Origin: Cryptomeria japonica
Taxonomy: Eukaryota; Streptophyta; Pinopsida; Cupressales; Cupressaceae
Assembly (NCBI RefSeq): GCF_030272615.1
Contig: NC_081414.1
Coordinates: 308,183,164-308,247,163 of the forward strand
Direction of reading: 5' to 3'
Length of the DNA stretch: 64,000 bases
Part shown: positions 23,578 to 34,880 of the stretch, one piece after another
Position numbering within the stretch: position 1 is the stretch's first letter
Layout of the letters: each line of letters opens with the position of its first letter
Notes under the pieces: model-generated
What the model was told of the DNA's origin: nothing
Databases searched by the model: none
What the model saw: the letters and a program-made list of their open reading frames with translations, nothing else
Translations under genes and position numbers: made by a program

Positions 23578-25183
23578 TTACTCTTGGGTGTATGCTTTGT
23601 CGATACATCCTGTTTTCCATCGGTTGTTGATGTTCTGAAATTGCCGTCTTTGGTGTCTCCGGCATATAATGTTCTTGGTACACCTCTTGCTAATGTGGTT
23701 GTGCCATGCCTTGATATTGACCTTGTTGCTGTGCTTCTCGTGGTGGAACTAGCATTTGTAACCTAGGTTGATATTGCAATTGAGGGTGTTGTTGATATTG
23801 CATAGATGTCAATTGTGGTTGTGAAGTATGATAACTTGTTTGTCTTCACACATATTGAGGCATATGTTGTTGTTGATGTTGATGAATCAGAATTTGCTGA
23901 CTTTGTGCCAATTGTTGTTGTCTCGGTGTAAATCCCATCATTTGCAAAAAACTTTGTTTGGGAGGTTTTTGTTGTTTCTCCTTAAGATGGGGTATGACAC
24001 TTGCATTGACTTGCTGTGTTGTTTGTCCAATCCATTGTGGTGGTTGCAAGTTTCTATTAACTTGTAATGGTACAGAGGGCACTGCAACTTGTTGTCGAAT
24101 GCGGTATTGTTGTTGTTGTGCATTGTTTGTTTGCACATTCGATTGTACCTTTTGTGTATTACTCAATTGTTGCAACATTTGCTGTTGGTGCAAACCACTA
24201 TCTGTAGCTCTTTGTGTCACCATTATCGAAGGATCTGTCACAATATTTTGCATAATAGGTACTTGAGTGTTTGGAAAATATATTGAACTTAATGGGACAT
24301 AGGAACTTTGTTGCATTGTGGAATTATTTTGGACATTGGCGAGATCAGGCATTCCAGTCGTAAAGCTTTCTTGCATCTTAGATTTTGATCCAATTTTATG
24401 CATGCGAGGAACCACTTCTTGTTGAGGTACAACTGTCAATATTTGTGTGGTCCTCATTTGATCTTGTGTTATAGGTGTTGTGTTAAATAATGGATTATTT
24501 ATTGTTTCAAATGGTGACTTTTGAGGAATAGTCACTGTCAATGCCTTTGAAACACATTTACTCATCAAGGTAGGTTGAGTTTCTTGTTGCACATTTTCTT
24601 CATTTGGATGTGGAGAGAAACTTAACAACTCACCACCTTGTTGTTTTTGCACATTGATTTGCTCACTTGAGGAGGTCACATTACTCATCATGTCAAGATA
24701 TTTTTGTGGGAACATCTTAATGACCTTGTTCAAGAATTTATCCATCTTTTTCGTCATCTTAGGATCTTTAAGGAACATATCAACATCATCGAAAGCATCA
24801 GAATCTAATGAAGAATCTGGTAAAATGTTTGGATTTATTTCTTGTTGAATGCCTTGATCTGAACCAAATCCTTGTGAAAGAGTTTGTTCCTTATATAATG
24901 TTTGAATTTCATGTTGCAGGTTCAGTTGATTCCAATCAAAAGGTGCATTTCCCCTTGGTGTTGGTGGAACACTCCCATGTCCTGGTTTCATGGGTACAAA
25001 CACTGGTTCATATAATGGAGGTGGTCCAAGTTGAACCATTCCATATGGTGGTAATGATGTGCTTGATGAACCTTCAATTTGTACTGTTTGACTAGTTTGA
25101 AACTGTGAGTTTGATATGTTGTCAATGGGTTGATATGTTGGTTCGCCCATCTTCTTAGATTTTGACCTTGCTTCAATAGGCAT
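23578..25183 (-). CDS. C gag N-terminal region, Gln/Asn-rich
   Basis: ATG at 25183 (revcomp CAT at 25181-25183) opens a long frame that stays open to 23846, about 445 codons. It is rich in Gln, Ser, Pro and Asn, with poly-Gln tracts near the end (QQQQYRIRQQ, QHQQQHMPQYV). The segment DPKMTKKMDKFLNKVIKMFPQKY matches the N-terminal gag segments of A and B, so the frame is gag and not a separate gene. This Q-rich extension is much longer than in A or B. Low-complexity Q-rich regions often self-assemble; whether this matters for particles is not known. Confidence 0.68.
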
Positions 25184-26527
25184 GTCACTATGCAAATGCA
25201 ATATTTTTTAGAATTTTTCAAGGATAATATATGATATGCAACTAAATGCAAACTAAAATAGATGAGAATGCAATCCATGGCAAGAATGCAACCTATGTTT
25301 TGGTTGTTTTTTGAGATTTTGACAAACTTTTTGGAATGCAAATCTAAAAAGAGACCCTTAGGAAATTGAAATAATGTCTAGACCTCAAAGGACAAAAGGA
25401 CCAAGTGACAAAAGGACAAAATGACAATGTCTCCCCTATATGCTTGAATACTAAGCTAGGTTTGACCAAATGACATGGATGACAAAAAGACAAAAGTTTG
25501 ATAAGGTCTAGACTTCCTAACAATAACTTAGGGTTTATCAAAGACTTGGATTACTCAAGTATGACAAAACCTAGTTTTGACACTATATGCAAAAGGACAA
25601 TTACTATGCAAATGACCCTAATATGATATGATAATGACCTAAGCTTAATGAAGAAACCTAGGGTATGCAAATGCAACTATATGATAATGTCAACCTAAGG
25701 CAAAACCTAAGGTTGAATTATGAAATGGTATTGCTATAATGCAAGAGGACACATGCAAATGGATGACTTTTATTGATATGCAAAGGAATATGACCTGAGT
25801 GAAACTTAACCTTGGTAGTTGACAATGAATTTGCAAAATGCAAACCTAGGATGAAGCTAAATCTAAGTGACATGAATGTTGAGACAAGATTTTGAAAAAT
25901 GTTTGACAACCATGTTTGAAGGTATTTTGAACTTTGTTGAATGAAATACTCTTGTGTTTAACCTTGTTTTGAATTAATTTGTCTTGTTTTTGAAATGAGA
26001 CACAACTCAACTTTTGACAAGCAAAGAAGACAAGATATTTTAACTTAGACTCAAGACAATCATGCTCATTCACACATTTCTTATGGTAGGTAAGGACAGT
26101 AGGTACTTGAGAGGTAGACTCATTATGAGATTCAAGGAGAATACATAGATGCTTGACCCCACGGGCTCCCCTCCATGACACTCACTTCTCAGGATAGCCA
26201 AGCATCAGTCCCCATGGAAATCTCCCCATGGCGAACTTAGTATCTCTTCCAAGTATCTGAACTCCTCCTTCTCAAGCAACTAGAAGGATTTTTGGCCTCT
26301 AAATATAAGGTGTTTAATAAGGATTTCTGTTAAGCGTTACTCCTTGGTGTTACGCAAGCATGTTTGAGACATAATTCCACCAAGATACCAAACAAATGTA
26401 GTCACGCAAGAATGATTTAGACCATGAGGCCCTACTTAGATGTTGATATGAGAAAGAGTCCAAGGGTCATCACTTCCCAAGTAACTACAATTCCCACATA
26501 ACCCTTCCTTCAAAGCTTTTGCCGATC

Positions 26528-26600
26528 AAGTATTTATTTATAGTGAGTTAGAATGCCAAGGTTCTCTAGCTGTGCTCACTTTGGGTCGTTCGCTTCTCAC
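26528..26600 (-). promoter_or_regulatory. Conserved leader block, C copy
   Basis: On the - strand: CGACCCAAAGTGAGCACAGC followed by CTAACTCACTATAAATAAA. It matches 6395-6455 of A and 35675-35739 of B. The CTATAAATA at 26535-26543 would serve as a TATA box on the element's sense strand. Confidence 0.45.
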
Positions 26601-27075
26601 GATTGTCACTTGCTTGTAAAAGAAAGCAAATGGTCGAGAAGGAAGGCCCTCTAAAGGTAACAAACACTCCAAGACATGAGAATGGTATCGGAGATCTGGA
26701 TTTTTTATCACCCTAAGAAGGATGAGAGCATACTCTCCTACTCCAATGTCAAACTCGATAATCAAAGCAAACACATGTTCATTCCATCCTACTTAGCAAA
26801 CATACTAGGTGCCTAATTATGAATCACAAACACAAAGTTTAGTTGGAATACAAGGCAACCTGCAAAATCACTAAGTTAGAAGTTTGATTTGTTTGGCCTT
26901 TGACTAGCGAACCTGCATAAGATTGGTTAGTAGTTTCATTTTTGTCTTCTCCATGCGTAATGCCAAGGTGCTGCATAGAGAATCAGTACCAAAGAAAACT
27001 AGAATACCAGAACATAATGCAAAACAAAGTAATTTGCAAGTGAAAACATTGATTTTTACCTCTGTTTCTGGCCTT

Positions 27076-27236
27076 ACACAGGCACAAAATGTCTTGACAC
27101 AGGCGCAAAATGCATTGACATAGAATGCATTGACATAGGCGTAGATCCCTTTGACATAGGCACAAAATGCATTGACATAGGCGCAGATCCCTTGACACAG
27201 GAGCAGATCCCTCCTACACAGGCGCAAAAGTGCCCA
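27076..27236 (-). repeat. 21-nt-periodic ACACAGGCGCA array of C
   Basis: On the + strand ACACAGG or ACATAGG words start at 27076, 27097, 27118, 27133, 27154, 27175, 27195 and 27216; five of the seven steps are 21 nt, one is 20 and one is 15. In element sense it lies about 110 nt after the primer site. Confidence 0.85.
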
Positions 27237-27319
27237 GAAAGCCCTGAATTACCTTGTTTCTTGGGTTTTTCACCTGCAAATCAGCTCAAAAGGCACTCAA
27301 AACATGGTTAAATGGTTAG

Positions 27320-27338
27320 TTTCATGTCGGGTTCACCA
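27320..27338 (-). other. Primer-binding site of C
   Basis: On the - strand TGGTGAACCCGACATGAAA, five bases inside the 5' LTR end. Related to that of Z and unlike A and B. The tRNA was not identified. Confidence 0.65.
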
Positions 27339-27343
27339 ATTAA

Positions 27344-28838
27344 TGTAGATAGGAATTTGGAAATCATCAAAGCAATATCAATTAGCTAACCACAAAGCTA
27401 AATTGCAATGAAATAAAATCCTATTACAATCAATAGAAGAATTGAAAATAAGACATTCAAAATGCATAAAAATCCATCACAAATGTCTCTTCCAATTGAC
27501 CTCCATTGTCCTTCTTTCTCCTCCAAATAGCGGATTTGTGTGGATCTCACCTACAAGTGCAAAAGCATGAAGCAAGATTGATTTTGATAGCCTGAGGATA
27601 CTAGAAGCATGTTTGATTGATTCAATCCTTTGATTGAAGAAACTCATCCAATTTATAGACAAATTGGAGAGAGGACAAGATTAGCATGAAATTGATATTT
27701 GAAAGGAAATTTCAAATCAAAAATGACAAATATGACAAATTATGACAAAATTGACACTTTCTATGCAAGATTGATTGATTGATAATTATGACAAATTGCT
27801 ATGTCAAAATTGATTGATTGACAAATTATGACAAAATATGACAAATTTCTATGTCAAAATTGATTGATTGACAAATTATGACAAAATATGACAAATTTGC
27901 TATGTCATTCCTATGAAATTAGGAGAAATATTAGAGAAAATAGAAAATTAGATGAATTAGAAATTAGGAAATTAGAAAATTGATGAAAATTAGAAAATTA
28001 GGAATTAGGAGAAATTAGTAAATTGGAAAAATTAGGTAAATTAATTAATAATTTTTCATTCATTAATTAATTCACAAAGAGAGGAGAAATTAGTTAGCCA
28101 ATTAAATAAACATTTAATTGTGACAAGAAGACTTAGGATAAATAAATAAATTATTTAACCTAGAGGGAAAATGACAAACAATATTAAATGAATAAATCAT
28201 AAAACCTTAGAAGATGAATTAGAAATGCAAGGACGACAATTAGGTCTTGATGTAGGATCGATTTGATCATAATTCTGATTTGATAAAAGACCAATGCTGA
28301 TAAATGATTTGATTGATAAATGCGCCAATTGACGAGGAACAATGACTAATTGATCCAAATCGACATGTTTGAGAAGGACGATGATCAATGACAAATTGAT
28401 CATAAAATGACAAGATTAAAAATGACAACGATTGATGACAAATCGAATGGCAACTATCAATGATAAATTGATCGCCAGATGACAAGATTGAAAATGACAA
28501 CGATCAATGATAAATCGATCACAAGATGACAAGATTGAATAGAGGACAAAACCCTAATTAGGATTGACGATGTCCAAAATGATGACAAATGAGCACGCAC
28601 ATTGATGCAACATGATAAGATCAACCAAAATCATGACTGAAGATTGTTATCGACAAGACCAAATTCGAAAGGGAGACAGATGAAGAATGCAAAAGAGAGA
28701 TTCGATGCTCACAAATGATAAAGACCAAGTGCGCAACATAGAAGAAATGTTAATGTGACGCAAAAAACCCTAAAATAAGGCAATGCGCAAATGTTAAAAT
28801 ATGACTCCGCAAGCGTTGACCATTTTTAGATGTCTACA
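27344..28838 (-). repeat. 5' LTR of element C
   Basis: 1495 bp; on the - strand TGTAGACATC to CCTATCTACA. It differs from 11060-12530 by scattered substitutions and a longer 47-bp repeat region. Confidence 0.92.
27650..27658 (-). promoter_or_regulatory. TATA box of C 5' LTR
   Basis: CTATAAATT on the - strand, the likely core promoter for C genomic RNA; it is identical in the 3' LTR. Confidence 0.6.
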
Positions 28839-28843
28839 CCTAG
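28839..28843. repeat. Target-site duplication of C, right copy
   Basis: CCTAG directly after the LTR end. Confidence 0.88.
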
Positions 28844-29855
28844 TACTAATCACGGAGAGCTCATAGCAGGGTTGACCGAACTCAATCTCAATCCAAAAGA
28901 AACTGAATACAAAAGAAGAAAAGATATAGAAAGAAAAACAAAAGAAACAAATCAAACACTATATGAACAAATTTGTAGATTGCTAGCTACAAGTGAGACA
29001 AATTCTAATGAATGGTAATGGGATTCCTATTACTTTGAAGAATCAGCTGAAGAAAATTTCTTTGAAGAAGATATAGGAGTCGATGTAGTTCACACGTATG
29101 CAGGACAAATGTTAGGAACTAGCCCACTTGAATTAGAATTAAATTCAACTGACTTGGACTTAATCAAGGATGATCAAAGCTCCTTGCACGAGGTCATTCT
29201 GATGAGAGTATTGTTCTAGACATTAACATACATATCAAAACTTTGACATATCTATCATGAACCTAAATACCCTCAAAGAATCTCAACCTGCAGACCCCTT
29301 ACCTCTAATCCACCCTGAACTTATTGATTGGGAAAATGAAAGACATACTGCCATTGATACCTTTACTAATGACCATGCCATATTTGTATATTTTAATGCA
29401 ATCGAACTTGCAACAAATTTCACCAGGAATTTCAACAACGCACCTTCTAGTCAAGTGGGTTCCAAATCTCCCAGTTGCAAAAAGGAAAATAAAGAAAACA
29501 ATATCAGGTCTAATGTTGGAAACCATTTCCTTGCAACATTAGATTAGGAAAAAGTAAAAAGAAAGGACACATCTAATGGTGAAAACCTCCTTGAGGCACC
29601 AAAAGATGGGAGATTTGACACTTTACCTGTGCACTATCAAGAAAGGTCATCCATTTTGATTGAACCAATAGAGGCAATTAACATTGGCACAATAGAGCAA
29701 CCAAAGATTCTACATCCAACAACTTCTCTATCCAAACAAGAAATGCAACAATATATGGAATTCTTCAATTAACGACAAGTTAATTTTGCCTAGTCATATG
29801 CAGACATGCCAGGGTTGGATCTAGAGCTTATTATGCATCACTTAAATGTCAGTCC
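28844..29855 (+). pseudogene. A linker between G-patch and RT, second part
   Basis: Resumes the A polyprotein after C. It is Glu/Lys/Asn-rich, with TSETNSNEW near 29000 matching ETDSNEYEW of B (41935), and GENLLEAPKDGRFDTL at about 29580 matching ENLFKAPNDGRLDTL of B. It ends in FAYADMPGLD-type sequence (MPGLDLELIMHHL) that marks the RT start. Several stops, most explained by CAA/CAG/TGG changes. Confidence 0.65.
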
Positions 29856-30720
29856 AAGAGCCAAACTAGTTAAACATAAATTAAGGAAGATGCATCCTCA
29901 TATCACTCTTCTGGTCAAAGAAGAACTAAATAAATTACTAGATGTAGGATTCATCAGACCTATAGCATATCCTTAATGGGTATCAAACATCGTTCCTATT
30001 TCCAAACTAGATAAAAGTATCAGAATATGCACAGACTTCAAAGATCTTAATAATGCATGTCCAAAGGGTGACTTTCCTTTACCTAACATTGACATCATTG
30101 TGGATTTAACTGCTAGACACTCCATGTTTTCTCTAATGGATAGTTTCTTCAGATACAATCAGATTAAAATAACACCTGAAAAATCAAGAAAATACAACTT
30201 TCACATGTCCATGGGGTACACTCTACTGGAACGTCATTCCTTTTGGACTAAAGAATGCAAGTGCTACATATCAGAGAGCTATGACAATGATATTCCATGA
30301 CATGATGCATACATTCATGGAAGATTATGTGGATAACATATTGGCCAAATCATACAACAGAGAAGACCATATGGGAGTACTGGAAAAATCTTTGATAGGT
30401 TAGAATAGTATAAGCTATGACTTAATCCCAAGAAATGTGCCTTTGGTGTCACTTCAGGCAAGCTATTGGGATACATTGTCTCAGCTAGAGGTATCAAAGT
30501 AGATCTAGATAAGGTCAAAGCAATCATGGAAATGGCATCTCCTAGGAATATTAGTCACCTAAGATCACTCCAAGGCAAACTACAGTCAATCAGAAGATTT
30601 GTTGCTCAGCTAGTAGATAAGTGCCAATCATTTACTCATCTATTGCATAAAAATGTTCATTTCAAGTGGGACCATCAAGGTGAGGATGCATTCAATAAGA
30701 TCAAGGCCTATCTCATGTAA
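29856..30720 (+). pseudogene. A reverse transcriptase, catalytic Asp lost
   Basis: Motifs KHKLRKMHPH, VGFIRPIAYP, ICTDFKDLNNACPKGDFPLP and SLMDSFFRYNQIKITPEKS occur in order. Frameshifts near 30215 and 30390 move the rest of the domain into other frames. The active site reads YVDN in place of YVDD (AAC at 30334-30336), a G-to-A change that removes a metal-binding Asp. The last part (LLGYIVSARGIKVDLDKVKAI, SPRNISHLRSLQGKL) is open at 30466-30720. This copy cannot be active. Confidence 0.85.
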
Positions 30721-31140
30721 CCACCCATCCTAAGGTCACCAATACTCTATGTATCAACCACCGAAGTATCATTAGGAGTTCTGCTTGTACAATAGGACAA
30801 TGAAGGAAAAGAATGAGCCATCTACTACATCATAATAACACTAGTAGGATACACGATCAACTATTCACCAATAGAAAAAGTATGCTTGGTGGTAGTTTTT
30901 GCTTCTCAAAAATTAAGACACTATCTACTATCTCACTCCATCAAGTTGATAGCTAAAATCAATCCATTAAAGTATTTGCTCAGCAAGGCAACATTAACAG
31001 GAAGACTAACAAAATGGATCATGATTCTAAGTGAGTTTGATATTGAGTATGTGGATAAAAAAGCTATCAAGGGGCAAGTCATTGCAGACCAACTAGCAGA
31101 GGCACCACTTCAAGATGATCGTCCCTTACACATTGAATTC
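30721..31140 (+). pseudogene. A first RNase H
   Basis: LYVSTTEVSLGVLL, YTINYSPIEKVCLVVVFASQKLRHYLLSHSI in short matching pieces, then SEFDIEYVDKKAIKGQVIADQLAEAP. Stops at 30718-30720, 30793 and elsewhere. It corresponds to 43560-44070 of B. Confidence 0.72.
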
Positions 31141-31560
31141 CCCAATGTTGATATCCTAACGGTCACCACAAAAACATGGCAATTATACTTTGGTGATTCA
31201 TATACACAACATGGATTAGGAGGAGGTATTCTATTCATCACACAACAAGGTCATACAATTCCAAAAGCATACAAATTAGGTTTTCCATGCACCAACAATA
31301 CAAGAAAGTAAGAAGTTTTGGTTACAAGTATCAAAATGGCTATAGAATGGAACATTACACAACTTCAAGTCTTTGGAGACTCTCAACTCGTCATCAATCA
31401 AATCAATAACGATTATCAAACAAAGGATGAAAAGATAACGCCTTATAAGAAGATGGTTGATGATGTCAATAAATATTTTGTAGAAATAACTTTTTAGTAG
31501 ATTTTGAGGAATGACAACAAAGCAGTAGATGGCATGGCAAGACTTTCTTCTCTATTGCAG
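31141..31560 (+). pseudogene. A second (archaeal-type) RNase H
   Basis: WQLYFGDSYTQHGLGGGILF has GD where the family has DG, so the first catalytic Asp is shifted. CTNNTRK then a stop replaces the NNxAEYEAL motif. QVFGDSQLVINQIN keeps the third Asp. Two catalytic positions are therefore damaged. Confidence 0.68.
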
Positions 31561-32914
31561 ACATAGGAAAATCAAGAGTGTTACGAATTCCGGATGGAAG
31601 AGTTGTTTTACCCTACTCATAATTGTCTTGATTCCAAAAATATATGTCACCTTGTTGGGAATGATTCCTCCCACTATGGACAAACTTATACATACCTAAA
31701 AGATAATATCCTCCCTCTTGACTTGTCAAAGAACCAAAAGAGAAACTTTATTCGCCGATGCTCCCATTATACTCTGGTCACAGATACCCTTTTTAAACGA
31801 GTTCTAGATGGTACTCTTTTAAGAAGAATCTGAGAAGGCCTTAAATAAAGTCCATAATGACATTTGTGGCACTCATTCAAGTGGTATTACCCTTTTGAAA
31901 AAAATCATACGCTTGGGATATTATTGGCCAACTATGGAACGTGATTCTTTTCAAATAGCTAAAACATGTAAACAATGTCGGATCCATGGGAATTTGATTC
32001 ATGCACAAGCATTAGAACTTCATGCTTTGGAAACATCTTGGCCTTTCTGCCAATGGGGTCTTGATCTAGTAGGAAAAATAAATCCTTCTTCATGCAATGG
32101 TCACAAATTCATCCTTGTAGCTACAAAATATTTCACAAAATAGATTGAGGCTGTATCTCTCATCAATATCACAAGAAAACAAATTGCTACATTTATCTTG
32201 AACTACATCATCTGTCACTATGGAATACCCATGACTATTATCACTGATAATGGGTGACCGTTTGAGAATCAGGATGTCCAAGAGCTATGTGAAAAATTCA
32301 AGATCCAACATAGATTTTCCACACCCTACTATCCCCAAGGGAATGGGCAAGCAGAAGCATCAAACAAAATTATTTTGAAAATCCTCAAAAAGATAGTGAA
32401 TGATGCTGGTAGAGATTGGCATATTCAATTGAACCCTGCTCTATGGGCCTACCATACCAGTATCCACACACCAACAGGTGCCACACCTTTCTCTCTTGTT
32501 TATGGATCAAAAGCAATACTACCACTAGAAGTAGAAATACCTTCTCTACGATTATCATTAAAAGGCCTTATCCCAGATGAAGAACAATGAGTATCTAGAT
32601 TGCAAGAGTTAGAATTGATCCATGAATGAAGACAAAATGCCTTTGATCATTTAAAGGTATATCAATAAATAATGTGCCACAATTACAATCAAAAGGTCAA
32701 ACCGAGAACATTTTAAGTTGGAGAACTAGTACTAAAAGAAAATCCACACAACCAGGCAAATTGAGAAAAGAAAGGGAAGTTTGAACCAAACTGGTTAGGT
32801 CTGTTTGTGGTCACAATAGTATTTGGGTCAGAAGCATATCAACTATCAACATAGGACAGGGATCAACTCAAGGAACCCATCAATAGCATGCATTTGAAGA
32901 AGTTTTATGTCTGA
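31561..32914 (+). pseudogene. A integrase
   Basis: HNDICGTHSSG and CKQCRIHGN form the zinc region, followed by WGLDLVGKINP (Asp), TIITDNG (Asp, followed by a TGA stop at 32257-32259 where Arg or Gln is expected) and GNGQAEASNK (Glu). The C-terminal domain has VKPRTF, VGELVLKENP and KGKFEPNWLGLF. The polyprotein ends at TGA 32912-32914 after HLKKFYV. A frameshift near 31830 and four or more stops break it. Host-site selectivity cannot be read from this. Confidence 0.85.
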
Positions 32915-33002
32915 AAAAGAAGAAAAATCCAAAAATAGTGAAAAAGCAGAAAAATAAAAAATAGTGAAAAAGCAGAAAAATAAAAAACAATGAAAAAGCA
33001 GA
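32915..33002 (+). repeat. A-rich 26-nt repeats after A pol, interrupted by B
   Basis: ATAGTGAAAAAGCAGAAAAA-type units occur three times, separated by about 26-27 nt. B is inserted in the third (GCAGA), and the tract continues at 52283-52340. Confidence 0.7.
32998..33002. repeat. Target-site duplication of B, left copy
   Basis: GCAGA, repeated at 52283-52287. Confidence 0.88.
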
Positions 33003-33470
33003 TGTAGACGTATAAAAATGACCATATTCCTAAATGAATATTTTATGTTCATTTCTCTATTTAATTAAAGCCAATTTAATTAAATTACCTGCATTCCTCT
33101 ATTTAATTAAGTAAATTATTCAATTTATTTAAATTAAATTCACTATACCCATTTAATGAATAAATTATTTTATTCAATTAAAATTCCCCGTATCCACTTT
33201 TAATTAAATTCAAATTTAATAAAATTGTTATCCTAAATTGAATAAATCTAATTTATTTAATTTTCCCAAATTACAACCAAATTGAATAAATCATTTAATT
33301 CAATTAAATCCTATTATCCCTCCATCCACTTGCAAAATCCTACATCTCCCACTTGCCTTCCTAAACCCCTTTCTAATCCCTTCTAGACTCTTCTAATCGC
33401 TTCTAATTAGCCTAACCCATCTTCTAAACTTTGTCACATCCCTAAGCAAGGGGAGGTCACTTCTCAAATC

Positions 33471-33574
33471 CTCAAAGTCTTTGATAACCATTAAAGGCTT
33501 CAAGCCTTCAACCACTTAATTCCTCAAAGTCTTTGATAACCATTAAAGGCTTCAAGCCTTCAACCACTTAATTC
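33471..33574. repeat. 52-bp direct repeat in B U3
   Basis: Two exact-length copies (33471-33522 and 33523-33574) beginning CTCAAAGTCT, then a partial third. Each holds the imperfect palindrome AAGGCTTCAAGCCTT. Copied in the 3' LTR from 51250. Confidence 0.9.
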
Positions 33575-33588
33575 CCCAAAGTCTTCAT

Positions 33589-33821
33589 AACCATTAATGG
33601 TTAACTCAAACCCTCTTACATGGTTAAAGAATTTCTTTTAACTCAACCTTCATCCAACCCAAGGGTCTCATCAAGCATTTAATGCTTTGACCATGATTAT
33701 CTCTTAATCATTTGCACAAGGGTTTATCCTTGGATTAACTCTTAATCCAATGGGTAATCTTAATTTAGACTTGACCCTTACCTTCTAGATAACCCTAATA
33801 CCTTCTCAGGCATTTAATGCC
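33589..33821. other. Series of short hairpins in B U3
   Basis: Inverted repeats at 33589-33602 (AACCATTAATGGTT), 33673-33687 (AAGCATTTAATGCTT), 33694-33710 (TGATTA/TAATCA), 33730-33750 (TTGGATTAA/TTAATCCAA) and 33809-33821 (GGCATTTAATGCC), most with a central TTAA. Confidence 0.75.
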
Positions 33822-33962
33822 TCCAACCCCTTCTCTCAACCCAACCCTATGTTGACATTTGTCACCATTTCATTGGTGCAAATTGCAAACATGGATCCCC
33901 AACTTTCAAACTCAACCCTTGATCAACTCTTTCAATCCTGACCATCCATTGCCCTGTTTTTG

Positions 33963-33972
33963 CTATAAATAG
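33963..33972 (+). promoter_or_regulatory. TATA box of B 5' LTR
   Basis: CTATAAATAG, the same in the 3' LTR (51742-51751). Likely promoter of the B genomic RNA. Confidence 0.7.
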
Positions 33973-34505
33973 AGCTCTCATTCCTCCATTTTAAATTATC
34001 CTCCAAATTTGTAGTATCATACTTATGCTCAAATACATTCAAGCTTTCATATCATTTTTATGCTCATCATTTTAGCCTCTCTTTAACTAGGAACTAGTCT
34101 AAATATGCATGTTTAGAATACTTTCTTTATCATTTAGCTCAATCATAGACTAATATATCATGTTAGGATAGTATTTATACTAACCTTGTCATCTTATAAT
34201 CTAGTTTATTGCATTTCTAGAATCATGCATAGCTTAGGATGCATTTCATTCTAAAATCTATCAAAGCATCCCTCGTTTTTGCATTTGCCATCCCTAAACC
34301 ATTTTGCTCAGTGATCTGAGAGCAAAAACATTGGTTTGAGGGACATTGTAAGATAGAGAACCATGGGACCCACCTTGGGAAGCTGAGTGATACTTCATTA
34401 CTCCATAGCTTGCACCAAGAAGTCCTGTGTGTGTGAGTAAGGCTCCATAGAGCTCTGTTTTTCACATATTGAGTTTTATCGACCTGCTTTTCCCGCATAC
34501 ATTTC

Positions 34506-34523
34506 TAGCGCCCACCGCGGGGC
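34506..34523 (+). other. Primer-binding site of B
   Basis: TAGCGCCCACCGCGGGGC, four bases after the LTR, two differences from TGGCGCCCACCGTGGGGC, the complement of plant tRNA-Lys 3' ends. Confidence 0.75.
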
Positions 34524-34589
34524 TCAACCCCATATATCAAATCAGTTTTTGAATTTAACAATTTTTGTAGGCACGCGGGAAAAATGAAT

Positions 34590-34880
34590 TAGCGCGTTAA
34601 GATCACTGTTTAGCGCATCCGGTTAACAGCCTAGCGCATCAGGTTCAATATTTAGCACGTGGAGTCCGTCATCCAGCGCGTGAAGTCCATCTTTTAGCGC
34701 ATCAAATCACTAATTTTCCTGTAGGTCTCAGCGCAGGAGAAAAATAGAGCAACACTTTCGATGCACAGAGTAGCGCATCCAGTAAACAGTGTAGTGCATT
34801 GGGACATTATTTTAGCGCATCTAGGTTATATTGTAGTGCGTATAGTCCTTTCTGTAGTGCATCACAGACAGAAGGCAAAA
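34590..34880 (+). repeat. 21-nt-periodic TAGCGCRT array, first region (B)
   Basis: Words start at 34590, 34611, 34632, 34653, 34674 and 34695 (every step 21), and again at 34771, 34792, 34813, 34834 and 34855 (every step 21). Sequence between the words is not conserved. Confidence 0.93.

Larger units (their letters stand above)
25184..27343 (-). other. Untranslated leader of element C
   Basis: About 2.2 kb between 5' LTR and gag without a convincing frame. It carries the 21-nt array at 27076-27236, the shared block at 26528-26600 and an area rich in GACAAAAGGAC at 25380-25500. The remainder has no recognisable content. Confidence 0.6.
11060..28838 (-). mobile_element. Tat-type Ty3/gypsy element C with antisense PMD unit
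   Basis: 17,779 bp, inserted in reverse orientation in the protease-RT linker of A. Its LTRs are 11060-12530 and 27344-28838, flanked by CCTAG on both sides. On the - strand the order is 5' LTR, primer site, a 2.1-kb leader with a short-motif array, gag, protease, G-patch, RT, two RNase H domains, integrase, A-rich tract, then an oppositely transcribed PMD unit, polypurine tract and 3' LTR. Stops occur within RT and integrase and one RNase H catalytic residue is changed. LTR differences counted by eye over about 300 nt are 2-3%, so it is younger than A. Confidence 0.9.
33003..34501 (+). repeat. 5' LTR of element B
   Basis: 1499 bp. U3 starts with AT-rich TTAATTAAAT words, then a 52-bp direct repeat, then a run of short hairpins (see separate entries), then a TATA box. 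A frame on the - strand at 34223-34498 is present in both LTRs but has no homology I recognise. Confidence 0.93.

Noticed and set aside
27320-27338. Naming the tRNA that primes C
   Set aside because: I could not match TGGTGAACCCGACATG to a plant tRNA with confidence from memory.
34223-34498. - strand frame in the B LTR, repeated at 52002-52229
   Set aside because: Same reason: LTR duplication explains it, and the copies differ by frameshifts at the ends.
34590-34880. CRISPR array
   Set aside because: The conserved word is only 8 nt, the spacing is 21 nt and the context is a plant retrotransposon.
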